Shown here piece by piece: positions 1-12,200 of a stretch of 64,000 nucleotides of DNA (the stretch's first letter is position 1; each line of letters opens with the position of its first letter). The stretch covers positions 248,001 through 312,000 of the forward strand of contig PUDQ02000032.1 in NCBI GenBank assembly GCA_002964805.2, read 5' to 3'. The position numbers and the translations under genes were made by a program. This stretch comes from Trametes villosa. Lineage: Eukaryota; Basidiomycota; Agaricomycetes; Polyporales; Polyporaceae. Below the pieces are notes generated by a model. The model made no database searches. It worked only from the letters and a program-made list of their open reading frames with translations, and was not told where the DNA came from.

Positions 1-3000
1 TTTTGCCTGCTTTGGGCGGGAAGGCGCCGCCCGAGACGCGCCGTGGACGCAGACGACGTCGCCTGAGATATTGACCCGTCCGGAGACCCTGAGCCTGAGT
101 AGAAGAGAAGGCGCCGCCGTGCCGGGTCTGCGGGCGCGTAAACCTAGCTCTGCCCATGCCTCCGCCAGTCCGCCGATGCCCCAGCATGAGACGGAGAGAC
201 TGAGGGGCTTGTGGATGTGTTGCAATTAATGCGGATGCGGGACACCAGTGACCGTCCCTCACCGTCGGCCAAGGACAGGAGACTCGAATCCAGTGCCGGT
301 CGCACTCCATGGGCGGGGAAATGTGAAATGCAGACAAGGGTATTTTAGACCAGGTGATATCTGTGTCTAGTATAGAATCTCAGCACGGACGTTGACTCAG
401 GTAGACCGCAATAAGTCGCTTTGCTCCAGAACGCATTGACGCGGACGGTATCAAGCGGGAAGCGGGGCGTTGAAACCTACATCGGGAGATGATATCAGCT
501 GAGGGCCCACTTTGACTCCGTTAACGGCATGGACAAACCTACGTTATTCACGGCAGGCCGTTGAACAGGTGTCGGTCTCGTGAGACGAGATGTGAACGCA
601 GGATACATGAGACAGCATGTCGTGAGCGGCGCACCTCCAGAACCATCCCATATCCACCTTCAAGCGCTGTCCGCTGCGCCATGACCGTATTTTGAAGGAG
701 AACGCGACACGCCGGTGACACGAGAGGCGCGTTTCCTGTTCTGGAGCGGAGCCCTGGGTCAGCAGCATCATGCGTGCCAGAGTGCACACGGATGCACGGC
801 ACCGAGAACGGATCTCTCTTGAGGCTAGCGGACATACACGTCGCGAGCGCGCGCCCAGAGAGCCGCCACACGCTGACGTCCCGCTAGAAGCCTCCGAGCC
901 CACGACGGACGCCAGCTCGCCGGCCTGAGCGCGTGGACGCGTGGCTGAACGGACGCCAGGCAGTCGTGATAGGCATGAGTACGCTGATGGCCCTGCGAGG
1001 CAATAATGCACTCACTGCCCGAGATTCGACGGATCTGTTCGGAGGGTACGTCAGGCATGCGCGCGGGCTGTCGCCGCAAATACCTGCCAGGCCAATGGCG
1101 GGGCGCGGGCGCGACGGGGCTTGTTGCAGCTGTTGCCCGCTCGGGAGGATCTGCGGTCGTCCGCTCGGGAGGCGCGCTGCTGAAGACGTACAATGGCGTA
1201 CCGCATGCCGCACGTCCTGCCACCCCGCGGCCGCGAAGCTCGCGTCGACATGCATGGGGCCCTCCGTCGCGGAAGCCTAGAAGCCGCCGATAGAACGCGG
1301 CGAGCGATGTTCAGGGGCGGGCATTCACTTGCGCCCGTGTCATTGAGTCCAGTGCGTCACGGCGGGCGGTGCCTAGGTCCTGGAGAGGGTCGAGGAGAGG
1401 TCGGAAACGAGACAAGCCTCGGACGTGGACGCCACTGGCACGCAGCGGGTCGCCACCGGTGTACGCCATTGGCGGGAGCGGCCATCAACAGAATGGGCAC
1501 CGGCCGGACCAAGAAGCACGAAGGACCGCCGCGCGCCGGCGCCCATAAGCAGCGGCGTCCGCACGGGCGCAGGCACGCCCCCGCTGCGCACAAATTCACT
1601 GCGTGTCCTTCTGGGCTCGCGACGCCCCACAGGAGACCCTGACCGTGCGTCCATGCCTGGAAGAGCAAGACAGCGTGAGCGTGCGGCATATGGAGAGCGG
1701 GGGGCTGGAGTCGCAGGAAAGAAAAAGGATCAAAATGCCGGAACGCCCGCAGCGAGCTTACGACCCCTCCTGCGGCGAAAAAAGTTTGCTGTTAGCACGG
1801 ACCGTTCGAGCAGCCCAGGCAGAACGGTGCGCAGGACGCGTTCCGGGCCCCGCCGTTGGGCGGGCTCCGCGCCGCTCTGCCGCCACTGCATGCAGCGCCG
1901 GAGACCGCGGCGCGCGGCCGCGGTGTCCTCCGGCGCCGTTGTGGCGTCCGCTTACCGCAAAGCAGCCACGCCGCCGTGCGGCGCGTTCCTCACCGCCGCA
2001 TCATGCGCGAGCAGCCATATCCAGCGGCACTCGCCATCAGAGGAGCGAGGAATGGCCGCTAGAAAAACCCGTATATGCGCATCAGCTTCGAAATTTTCGA
2101 ACGCAGGCGTTCCCCCGCTGGCCGCCGTCCGAAGTGCCCCACGAAGGGGGAGACGTACCCAGAGCCAATCACCGAGCGTGGTATGGCGCACGAGCTCAGG
2201 GGGGGGCTCTCCTGTCGACGAGGCGAGACGGGAGGGGCAGCGTCCGCAGCGCGCAATATTCAGAGAAGCTGCAGGGCTGCGTCGCCGCTTCGTGCGAAGG
2301 CCGCGGCCTGGCCCAGCGTGTCTTCTCTTCTCAGCTTTCCCGCCCGTCCGTCAGGAGCGTTGATGCGGACCGCCGGATGCGTGCAGATGCCGAGGCGAGG
2401 AGTGGGCCCCTCAGCATCGGCGCGCGCGACCGTCCGTGCTTGACTAGTGACTCCTCGGGCGGCGGGCGCTGCGAGTGTCTCGACGTCACCCCGGGCGTTG
2501 GGCGCTGGGCGCTGGACCGTGAGCAGACGCGCCCAAGCAGGTTCGAGAAGGCGCATTCTGGCGCCGCAAGAGCCCCTCGGAGTCGGCGCCGCTGAGGAGT
2601 ACGAGGAGGCCACCCCGAGAGCCCGAGCGCCGTTGACAAAACGGCGAGATGGCAGCGCAGCCAGGGCGGGTGGAGTGAGTCAGGCTCCCAGGTATGGGGT
2701 GCGTGTGTGCCAGTGCATGATGCATGCGGGGCGATTGCAAAGCAGCAAGGCGACATTGACAGGCCGCGCGGGGGCACAGCCGCCGAGCGTTGGCGCCGTG
2801 CGGGCGCGACGGGCGCGGTCGCCTCGTCGGCGCGAAAGATAGCAGCATAGCACAGCAGACCGGGCGCGGGGAGATAGTCCGAAGATGAGTTCGATTCGAG
2901 ATGCGAGAGGAGAGACACGTAGCGTAGGGTACTAGAGAGATAGCTTAGGAGCTCGAGCGGAGTGGCAATATACGGCGGGGGTGGGACGATATGGAGTAGG

Positions 3001-3681
3001 TAGAGAGACAGAGGTAGAGACACGCATAAGCATTATAGACTAGAGGCCGCGCTGGAAGTGGAAGAGAGGAGGAGAGATAAAAAGCAGCAGGTGAACCAAG
3101 AAAGCAAGATGTGGAGCGATACAGTCTGCAGCAGACAACGACGCGGGGAAGCGACAGGCGGCGGTACCGGTGGGGGTGGATGTACAGGTAGACGGGGTAC
3201 GAGAGTACTAGTGGTCCAGAAGGGAGAGCACGCCATTCGTTCCCTAAGTACAGAGCCACCGCGAGCCCGCTCCAGAGCGGGGGGCACCACGGGTGCAGCC
3301 CACAGAGTCACCGGCAGCGGAGGCGGGGCCGACATGCGAAGGAGAACGACGGGCGGGCTGCGGCCGACCGCCGTGCTATGCCCCTCCGCAGGTACCTGCG
3401 GCGCGGTGAGCCTCACAAACGCCCAAAAAAGGGCGGGGATGGCAGACGGCCGGCGACTGGGAAGGGGAACGACGATGAACGGACGGGGACGAGGGGGACG
3501 TGGACGCGAACGGCGGTAAGGGATACACGTACGGCAAGGGGCGGGAGCGTGTCGAATCTAGGGTGCAGCGCGGTGCAGGCGCGAGAACAAAAAATACACG
3601 ATAAATACAGCAGAACGACCGCGGCGTCCGACGTCGACGTCGCCGACGGGCCCTCAAGAACCTCGGATTCCGTTCACCGCC
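1..3681. other. Gene-less GC-rich stretch
   Basis: No convincing gene was found. Overlapping open frames exist on both strands, but they are rich in Arg, Ala, Pro and Gly, have no recognisable domain and share the same DNA, which is what very GC-rich sequence gives by chance. From about 2,850 to 3,560 the plus strand is purine-rich with short GAGAGA/TAGAGA runs. It lies downstream of the minus-strand GATA gene and may include its 3' flank. Confidence 0.6.
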
Positions 3682-5872
3682 CTAGTTGCTCGCGCGGTAC
3701 GTCGGCGCGTCCCGCCGCTCGACGCCGATCCGCGGGCTGTTCTTTGGGCTGTCGCTCGCGCCGACACCCGCTGGGGGGATCTGCGGGGACGAGTGCGCCG
3801 ACTGCTGTTGCTGCTGTTGTTGCTGTTGCTGTTGCTGGTGCTGCTGGATGGTCTCCGGCTGCATCTGCGGGGGCGGCGGGGGTTGGTGCTGCCTTTCCAG
3901 CGGGGACGCCGGTCGCTTCAGGCTCTGCGGCTGCTGTGGTTGCTGCTGCTGCTCCTGTTGCTGAGGCGGCTGCTGATGTCCCAACTGGGGGGATCCCACG
4001 GCAGAGGGCGCACCCGACGACGGGCCAGCGCTGCCATTCGCCTGGCTCTCCCCAGGGCCGTTGAGCAGTGCACCGATCTCGGTCACGCCGCCGGCGCGGT
4101 ACTGTTGCGGGTCGGCGGAGCGCGCGGCCATCAGCGGCGAGAGCGAAGGGTGAGAGTAGTGGTGGGGCGGCAGCATCTGCGAGGACATGGGGGGCAGTCG
4201 TTGCTGCTGTTGCTGCTGCTGGCCCGGGTGCGACGGCGGGGTCGGGTTGCGGTGCTGCTTGAACTGATTGACGGGGACGACAGGGCCCCTCTTTGGCGGG
4301 AACTGTTCAGGGCGCGGCTTCGAGTGCGTCCGCTCAAACAGACCGCACTTGTTGCACAGCTGCAGGACAAAGAAAAATAAGCAGCGTGAAAAGTAGCGCT
4401 TGAAATGCTAGGGGACGGTACGTACCACCTTGCCGGGGGTCAGGCTCGACCGCCGCCAGGTCGAGGTGTCGGTCGTGCGGCAGTTGAAGCATTTTCGGCG
4501 GACGCGGTCGCTCAGCTTCGTGTTGGCGTCGTCCGTGTGGATGATGTAGTTCGCCTGGCCGGGGTACGGCTGGGTCGCGACAATCGTCGGGCGGATAGTG
4601 CGCGTCGAGAGCGGGACGTGAGACGGAGCACCATACGCAGCCGCGTTCGGGTCCTCCGCGTAGCGGGGCATGCTGCCGTTGGGCTGGTACGGGTAGGGCG
4701 GGGCTTGGTTCATGGTGTGTGCCTGGACCGGGTGCGAGTAGTAGGGGGTGGAGGGCTGCGTGATCTATAAGGACAGACAGGCGTCAATGGGTGGGAACGC
4801 AATCAGACGCGGGCGGCTGGGGGCGTACCGGCGGGGAGGGGGAGATGGAGTGGCTCTCGAGGGACGAGGCGGACAAAGCGGGCGAGTGATGGAGGGTGGC
4901 GATGGGGGGCGGGGTGGGGTGGGAGGGCATGAACTGATACTGGGTGTGGCCGTCAGAGCGATGGCTGTGGGAGTGTTATAGTTGACGGGCGTTCTTATAC
5001 ACGAACGGGGGCGATGCGAACCTTATTGACCGGTCGACACTCATGTCCTCGACGCGATGGGGCATGTTTTGATGATGATACGGATATGGATAGAAGGATT
5101 GGGGATAGGGTGCGTGGGAGTAATGCTGCAGACCGCGTCAAGCACCCAAACGCAACCGGGCGGACGGGGCCAGAACAGGTGATCGGAGATGGGCCGTGAG
5201 CACAAGAATGCAATCAGCAATGACGGGTACTGACCCAGCGCTGATCGACGTGACAAGGGTACGGTGGCGGGAGCGAGTTCGCGGGCGGGGGCGCGTTCTC
5301 GGGCTTGAACCGCTTGTGCGGCGGGGACGCGGGCGGCGTGCCTTGCTCTCCGTTTGCGGGCGGCGCGTGGTGCCTGGCCGGGAGGGCTGACGGCGGCGGC
5401 AGAAGGCGCGAGTCGGAGAGGCGACTGTCAGGGCGTGGGTAGTCCTGGTACGCGTGGAAGACGTGCTGGGACGGGGCCTGCTGCTGGGGGAAGGCGTGCG
5501 CGGGCGGGAGGTGGGTGTGCTGGTGGTAGTGCTGCTGCGCGGGCGGAGATGGGGATCTGGGCTGGAGGAGGTCGCGGGACGGAGCGTCGGGGAGAGGTGA
5601 GTGGCTGTTGATATGATGATGTTGAGGGGTGATTGTAGCGGTATATATACGAGGAGACACGCACGGCCTGTCCATGGCGGACGCGCTGGACGTGGAAGGC
5701 TGTCCGGGGCCTGGGGGAGCTGTGCGGGAAGACGATGGGAAGTGATGAGAACGCAGAGATCAGGAAGGACGAGAAGACAGACGAGGCGGGAAAGCAGAGA
5801 AATGGGAATGGGAAAGAGGAAGGTCCTCTCCAAACGACGGCGCTCACCGTTTCTCGACACCAGCACACGCAT
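3682..5872 (-). CDS. GATA-type zinc finger transcription factor, polyglutamine-rich
   Basis: Sequence-specific nuclear regulator with one GATA zinc finger. Seven exons by eye: 5872-5848, 5719-5665, 5604-5235, 5125-5022, 4964-4829, 4764-4426, 4359-3682 (about 568 aa). All junctions are GT..AG and keep phase. The finger is split by the last intron (66 nt). It has CFNC, the TxTWRR core, then CNKCG, at about residues 322-348, with roughly 19 residues between the cysteine pairs rather than the usual 17-18. A basic tail with PRPEQFPPKRGP follows. The N-terminal half is low-complexity (Pro, Ser, His, Gln). The C-terminal half has two Gln runs encoded mainly by CAG/CAA. The finger and exon 7 are firm. 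Exon 1, with an ATG at 5872 and only 25 nt, is the least certain. Targets cannot be inferred; nitrogen, light and iron regulators all use this fold. Confidence 0.85.
3799..3844 (-). repeat. CAG/CAA microsatellite coding polyglutamine
   Basis: Imperfect trinucleotide run (CTG/TTG on the plus strand) that encodes about 13 consecutive Gln in the GATA factor. A second Gln-rich block lies at about 3,935-3,975. Such tracts usually vary in length between strains. Confidence 0.8.
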
Positions 5873-7100
5873 ATCATCAGTCGCGTCCAGAGTCAAAACA
5901 ATTTCACCCCGTCAAATCCTCCGCCTCCCAAATCCGGTCACCCCATCACCCCCATCACACGCCCTCTCTTTCCATCTCCGCCCCAACTCCCCAGCTCCGC
6001 GCGTTCTGCCGATCCCCCGGTCCCCGCCCGGCCGCTCGCCTCGACGTCTTCGGGGATCCCGCCCCCGGGCGCCATCGCGCGCATGGCCGCTGCAGGGAAA
6101 GCCGTTTCAGCCGTCGCCGCCCTGTTCTTCTATTCCAGCAAAGTCAATACATGGCACTTTCACAACTCGGCGTGTGCCGTGTGGGGATAGGAGCCGGCAC
6201 ATTCTCGGCCGCGCGCATCAGCCATCAGGAGCAGTCAGGAGCCCGCTCAGTGATCGTTCTCACCGGAGGCGCCCGCCCCCAAGGGCCGGTCAGGGTCGCT
6301 GTGATAAGCTGTGGCCGGAGTAATGAGTTATCGTACCTGATATTCCCGCTCCCAGCTGATGGCAAGATTCCGTCCGAGGCTCCATGTCGCCTCCGATCTC
6401 AGATGGCCTCTTCCCCTCCCTGTTCGTGTTCGCCTCCCGCGCGCAGCCTCCGCCCGCCCGTCCCAGCAATCCACTTCCCCTCCGTCCGCCGACATGACGC
6501 CCTACCGTCCCCCGTCGCGTCTGATCCAGAACTCAATCACCTCCGCAGCCCTCCTCAGCCTCACGTCCGTCAGCACATCCTGTTTCGAATGCCCTATTCC
6601 CTTCGCTCGGTTCCTCCGACCGTGCAGGGGTAGAACTCGCAGCAAAAATACGCTGAGGCCTCGTCCGCGTCGCCCCAGACGAGCGGACGCGCGGTCGACC
6701 GGTCTCCGCTGGGCTGGACACAGCAGCCGGCGCATCTCCCGCGGACGACAATAGTTGTACGCATCATCGACGTACGCCGCCTTCCGCGTTCCCAGCGGCC
6801 ACCTGCCACTGGCAGGGATCGAACTCTAAACCGCACAGCGCTGTGTGCCCGGTACAGCACCGGTGGCCGACCCGCCTGATTCCAATCAGCGTGCTCGAAT
6901 TCCTCGGCCTAAGAGGCCGATAAATATCTCTCACATCTTAGAGGACTTCGCAGCATGGGATCTCTATTCTCCCATGGGATGCCTGCTAGCGCGTACGGGC
7001 TGCGATGCCCTAGGACGGTCTCGAGGTGCCGCAGGAGGGCCTCTGGAGGACGCTAGGATGCCTACGACACCCGCGAGGGTGTCGCAGATGCCCGGAGTCA
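5873..7100. other. Intergenic region between the GATA gene and the LINE
   Basis: No supported gene. The part next to the GATA gene (5,880-6,060) is C-rich on the plus strand, consistent with its upstream region. At 6,805-6,870 the minus strand has a tRNA-like TTCGATCC segment and a 15 nt inverted repeat (CCTGCCACTGGCAGG), but no cloverleaf forms. The 5' end of the LINE lies somewhere in the right part and could not be placed. Confidence 0.45.
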
Positions 7101-7693
7101 TAGACTGATCCGGAGGGTGGCGCAGAACGAGGCCAAGTGGCCCTATGCTACCACGGACATTGGCTGTACCTAGTAGGCAACGCCCAGGACCTTCCCAATA
7201 CCCACCGCAACCCGCGGTGTGGTGGAAGTACTCGGAAACCGTGCCGGAGAGGATGGATGGCACGAAGCCAAATCGGATGACGCTTGGGAGCACTATGCCC
7301 TGTATGGTCACATCTCTGATACGCGAAGCTGCGAAGTGATGCCTCATGGCTACGAAACGCCTCCGAGGGGACGAACACGTACCACACGCACTCCGGCAGC
7401 AGATACTACAGCCCGCCCCGGGAACGCGAAAGGCTGCAACAAACGGTGACCTCAGCCAGGCCCACCAACGCCTACGACTGCGTCCTCGCCGGCGCCTACG
7501 CCTACGCCGAAAATTGCGGGTGGCTGAAACTCTGCCCGAAACGGGCTGGAGGAGTATGTAAGCAACTATACAGCCCCAAAATGGGGGAGACATATAAAAA
7601 CATACCGGGAGGTAGCGATGCACTGGAAGCTGCTTGCTTAGCAGCCCGAGATCTCTCCGCACCCCGGCGCTGCTTGACATCACACCCGAGCCC

Positions 7694-9148
7694 ATGAGCC
7701 AGGACACGGAACACACCACCGACCTGGACGGGCGCAGCCCGAGCCCCACCCCTGCAGCGGGACCTCCTGCTCTGCCCGCTCCCCCCACGGAAGGACAGCG
7801 TGCCACCAGGACGGAGCCGCCGACTTCGACGAGAACGGGCCAGGCTCTGGGAGCACCCCGCCAGTCTGTGAGTACACAGTGCCCACTAGCGCCTCCCCCC
7901 TCCCACAAACGAAGCCTATATCGGCAGACGTCGGCGTCTTTCACGCGCCTGACAAGGCAGGCAATCGAGACCCCGAGGGCCACCGCCGCACCGGAGACAC
8001 CCGCCCCGGGCACGCCCTCCCCGAGCCCGTTGAAAGGGAAGACACGCGCACGTCCCTCCACGCCGTCCCCAACCGGCGACAGCCCCGCGGTCACAGCCGC
8101 CTCGCTGACGACGAGGGACTCTCTGCAGTCGTCTCGTCTCGCGACCGACAACACCGCAAAAACGAACATCCCCGCACTCAAAAGCGACGTGGAAAAGCTC
8201 GCAGACGCGCTCGACCGCATCGAGAGATCGCAAGCACAGGAGAGCCGCCGTGTAACGGGCAACCTCCTCCGCATCACTCAGGCCTTGGAAGCCCTACGCG
8301 GAGCCGCAACGGCGGCCATCGCCAACTCCGACCAGGGCGCCCTACAGCTGCTCGCGGACCGAGTCGAACGGATGGCACAGGCGTCCGAAACCTCAGAAGA
8401 CCAGGTCGAGCGCGAGATCGACGACCTCGAACGCCGCCTCGTGGACGTTGAAAACGACAGCCGCGAGGCGGTGTGCTCCAGCACGGCGCTGTCCACGGAG
8501 ATGCTCCAAGTCATCTCGGGCCTCGACACCATCCGCGGCGCGGTGGCCGAACTCTCACAGGACCTCCAGGGCTACCGTCAGGAGGGCCTTGGCACACCGC
8601 AAGCACCGCGCCCCTCGGCATCCACCCCCAGACGGGGGAACACCAACGCGCGCGACGCCAATGCGCGCGCTCGCTCGGCGTCCCCTATGCACAACGGCGC
8701 GCCGGTGACCCACCGCGACGCTACCGCCCCACCCACGACGCCCTCGAAGCGCTTGCGTGCTGCCCTTGACCGTGCGGAGCCGAACCCGGACACACGCGCG
8801 AACAAGCGCCAACGCACGCAGCGCCAGCCCAACGCGACCGCAGGGCCTAGCTCAGCGGGTTCCGCCAGGGCATCCACGAACCGCGCGACCGTGCGCTTCG
8901 GCACCGCGAACTGGAGCGCGAACCGCGCGACACTCCGCCAGGAGGTGCGGGCAACGGCGCGCGCGGCCTGGGAGGTCCTGCCCGACGTCTTCGAGACCGT
9001 GACGGACATCTCGCTCGACGAGTCCAGCACCGGACACGTACTCATCGAGTTCCCGTCCTTGTTGCTGGCCCAGTCCTTCGTCGACGCGTGGATCCAGAAC
9101 AAGCACCTGACCCCGAAGCATAAGCGGGCGCAGGCTCACGTACTGTAG
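7694..9148 (+). CDS. LINE ORF1 protein (coiled-coil, probable RNA-binding)
   Basis: A 484 aa product from the first ATG of the frame (7694); the frame is open further upstream but without an ATG. Residues 1-150 are rich in Pro, Ser, Thr and Ala. About residues 160-295 are heptad-like and acidic/basic, typical of a trimerising coiled coil (for example VERMAQASETSEDQVEREID). Residues 300-400 are Arg/Thr/Ala-rich and basic. The last 85 residues hold a predicted mixed alpha/beta segment (GHVLIEFPSLLLAQSFVDAW) resembling half of an RRM-like fold, which is an inference. No CCHC knuckle is present in ORF1. In LINEs, ORF1 proteins bind the element RNA as a chaperone and packaging factor. It precedes ORF2 on the same strand. 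Confidence 0.75.
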   Translation: MSQDTEHTTDLDGRSPSPTPAAGPPALPAPPTEGQRATRTEPPTSTRTGQALGAPRQSVSTQCPLAPPPSHKRSLYRQTSASFTRLTRQAIETPRATAAPETPAPGTPSPSPLKGKTRARPSTPSPTGDSPAVTAASLTTRDSLQSSRLATDNTAKTNIPALKSDVEKLADALDRIERSQAQESRRVTGNLLRITQALEALRGAATAAIANSDQGALQLLADRVERMAQASETSEDQVEREIDDLERRLVDVENDSREAVCSSTALSTEMLQVISGLDTIRGAVAELSQDLQGYRQEGLGTPQAPRPSASTPRRGNTNARDANARARSASPMHNGAPVTHRDATAPPTTPSKRLRAALDRAEPNPDTRANKRQRTQRQPNATAGPSSAGSARASTNRATVRFGTANWSANRATLRQEVRATARAAWEVLPDVFETVTDISLDESSTGHVLIEFPSLLLAQSFVDAWIQNKHLTPKHKRAQAHVL

Positions 9149-9234
9149 GCATACGTACCCTACCCCAAAAAAGGCTCTACTGAGAGCTACCCGCCTGTCC
9201 TGTATTACATAGCGACGGTCCAAAATGTCACGCG

Positions 9235-12200
9235 TTGCGTATTCTGTCGTGGAATGTTCATGGGAACCTTGCGTCGAAGATGAGGTCAAACGCGTTCCGC
9301 GAGACCCTCGGCGACTGGGATGTGGTGCTACTACAGGAGACGCACCTGCGACCAGGCCAAGAGGATCAGCTCGAGCTGCCCACAGGGTTCGCGTGTGCAG
9401 CCCTATCCCGTGAGAACTCGGCTGCGCTTGGTCAGCAGGGTGGAGGCCTGCTCGTCCTACACCGCGACTCCATCCCTGCCGTCGTTGTCTCTCCGGATTC
9501 GGAGCGCGACATACAGCTCGTGCGCATAGCAGACATACTCATCGCAAATGTCTACCTCCCGCCGGTATCTTCCCCCTGGCTGGCTGGCTCTCCGACCACG
9601 GCAGAACAGCACCTGCTCGAGTGCTTGATACCACACCACGCAAATGACACTGCGCTACTCCTACTCGGAGACTTCAACGCGCGGATTGGAGGGCTACAGA
9701 CGGCGCTACCGCGATCGTCGCCAGACGCGGTTGTGAACACACGTGGGAGGAATGTCCTGGCGATCTGCGAGGATCTGGACCTACAATGCGTGAACGGCAC
9801 GGCGATACAAACGGCCGCGTCCCGAGCCGCATACACGTCCTTTCAACACAACGGCTCCACCGTGATCGACCTCGCCCTCGCATCGACATCCCTGCTCGAC
9901 GCGGGATACCTGGAGGAGCTGGAGGTATGCCCGTATGTGGAGGACTGGTCCGACCACGCGGCGCTGTCGGTGACGCTCAACGTCCCCGCGGAATACCCGC
10001 GACCGAACCCACCGACGCGCAAGACGAAGGTGACGCGTCCGAAAGCGCGTGAACGCTCCGGCGTAAGAGCCAAGCTGGATCACGCCTTAAAGGCGATCCT
10101 GCGTCCCCTGAAGAACAGGAACAATCGTGTCGCGACACACTACGGCCCGTTTCAAGAGGCAGGACCCCCGATCCACCTCTACCTCGCGACCGCGGAAAGA
10201 AAGGCCTCGGAAGAGGACCCTACCTCAGCGGCAGGTGCGGGACTGTACTGGGGACCGGACAATGCAGCGAACGCGTCCGTGACAGTGGGAGGCGAGCAGT
10301 CAGCTGCACGCGTATCTGTAGCCGCGGCGGCGATGGCGGTCCTGGTCGCGGACCACCACAGGGAACTTCGCATCACCACAGACTCGGAGTTTCTTGTGCG
10401 CTCGGTATGCCACTGGGCCCCCGAGAACGCGAAGAGTGGCTGGTCCTGCCCGCACGGAGACCTCCTCCAACGACTCGACACGCTCCTCCGCGAACGCCCT
10501 GCGCCGGTGTCCTTCTACCTCGAAAAGGCACGAAGCAACAACCAACACTCTGTGCACGCGGCGGCGTATGCGGATGCTGCGCTCGTTGACGGACAGTGCC
10601 TCCTAGACCTCTCGGTGCTCCGCCCACCCGAGACATGGCAGGAAGACCGACCTGCGGTCGAGCCTTCCCCGGACGACCCCGACATAGAGAGCGATGCTCG
10701 CGCGAAGGTCCGAACACCCCTCAAGCCCCAGTCCCGCTTCTCGGAACCGGCGCTCCGTGCGGACGCGGCGTCGGCCCTAGACGAGCTGAGATGGGATGCG
10801 TCGGGCTACGAGCCTGTCCCCGTGCTGGCGACGCGGCGTGAAACGCTGCATCGCCTCGTGAACGCGGCAACCGACAACTCCTTCTGGAGAGCATTTCGAG
10901 AGCTCACGCGGGCGAAGGCGCGCCCGGCGGGGGTGACTGCACTGCAACTACGAGACGTCTTTCGCGCTCGCATGAACCCCCCAGTGGTGCTCCCGGAGCG
11001 CTTTGACAGACTCGCGCACTTGGTCGACTCAGCCGCGGCGAACGCCATGCCTCTGCGCACTGCGGACCACACTGCGGGCCAGTTCTTCTCGCGTCCCTTC
11101 ACACTGGAGGAGGTCGACGGCGTCAAGGCGCACATCCGCGCGCACGGCAAGGGATCAGCTCGAGGACTGGACAAGATCAGCTACGATGACGTGCTCCAGA
11201 TCTCGTCCGAGGACCTACTCACCCTCTTCAACGACTGTGTCACGGCTGGTGAGGCACCCTCGGCGTGGCTCACAGCGATTGTGGCAGCGGTCAAGAAGCC
11301 GGGCAAGGACGGCAAGAACCCAGACAGCTACCGCACTATCGGCCTTGAAAGCTGCCTCCTGAAGACGATGACGCTACTCATCGACCGTCGCATCCGGGAG
11401 TGGGCGGAGACAGAAGGGCTGCTACCGGACTCGCAGAGCGGCTTCCGCCGAGGGCACCGGACGGGGAACAATGCATACGTCCTCCGGACAGCCATCGAGA
11501 AGGCTCGTGCACTTGGGAAGCCCCTTTACGTCGTCTTCGCCGACCTCGCAAACGCGTTCCCCTCCGTGAACCAATCCACACTCTGGCTTAAGCTTGCGGA
11601 CAAAGGCGCCACGGGGCCCCTCATAGACTGGCTGAAGATGCTGTATAGGAACCTCGAGTATACGGTGCGCTTCGACGGAGACCACACAGACGCGTTCAGG
11701 GCGCTCGCAGGCATCCTCATTGGGGATCCGGCGTCGCCCATCCTATGGGACCTGTTCCTCGCGGACTTCGCACTCGAACCGCACGCGGACGACGTTGTCC
11801 TGGGAGACGGCGTCAGTGTGCCCAAACTCGAACTGGCCGATGACATCGCCTTCCTATCACTGTCGCCAGCGGGCATGCAACTCAAGCTCGAGCAGTTCGA
11901 GCGCTACTGCGGCTCGAGCTTCCTCACGGTCAACGTGTTGAAGACCCTTGCGACGATCCACGGACCCCTACCGAACCCCATGCCCACACTGCGCCTGTAC
12001 GGGGAAAGCCTGACCTGGGTCTCGGAGGCCACATACGTCGGAATGACCTTCTCGTCCACGGCGCGCGATATCTTCGCAGAGCAGTACCAGAAGAAAGCTC
12101 TGGCGGCGCGGAAGCTCTCCAACGCGGCGTATTCGCTGGAAAGCTACATCGGCCCTATACCGACGCCCATGGCCTGCGACCTGTACCGTGCGACGGTAGA

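Noticed and set aside
1425..2595. Long overlapping plus-strand frames of 312 and 330 codons
   Set aside because: Arg/Pro/Ala-rich, mutually overlapping in different frames, no motif, no splice structure.
3793..4380. Leu-rich plus-strand frame (runs of Leu)
   Set aside because: Reverse complement of the CAG/CAA polyglutamine tract of the GATA gene.
6805..6870. tRNA-like segment on the minus strand with TTCGATCC
   Set aside because: The T stem does not pair and no acceptor stem or anticodon arm can be drawn.
6964..8277. Long minus-strand open frame of 437 codons
   Set aside because: Antisense to the LINE 5' region and ORF1; composition is that of GC-rich shadow frames and no domain is present.
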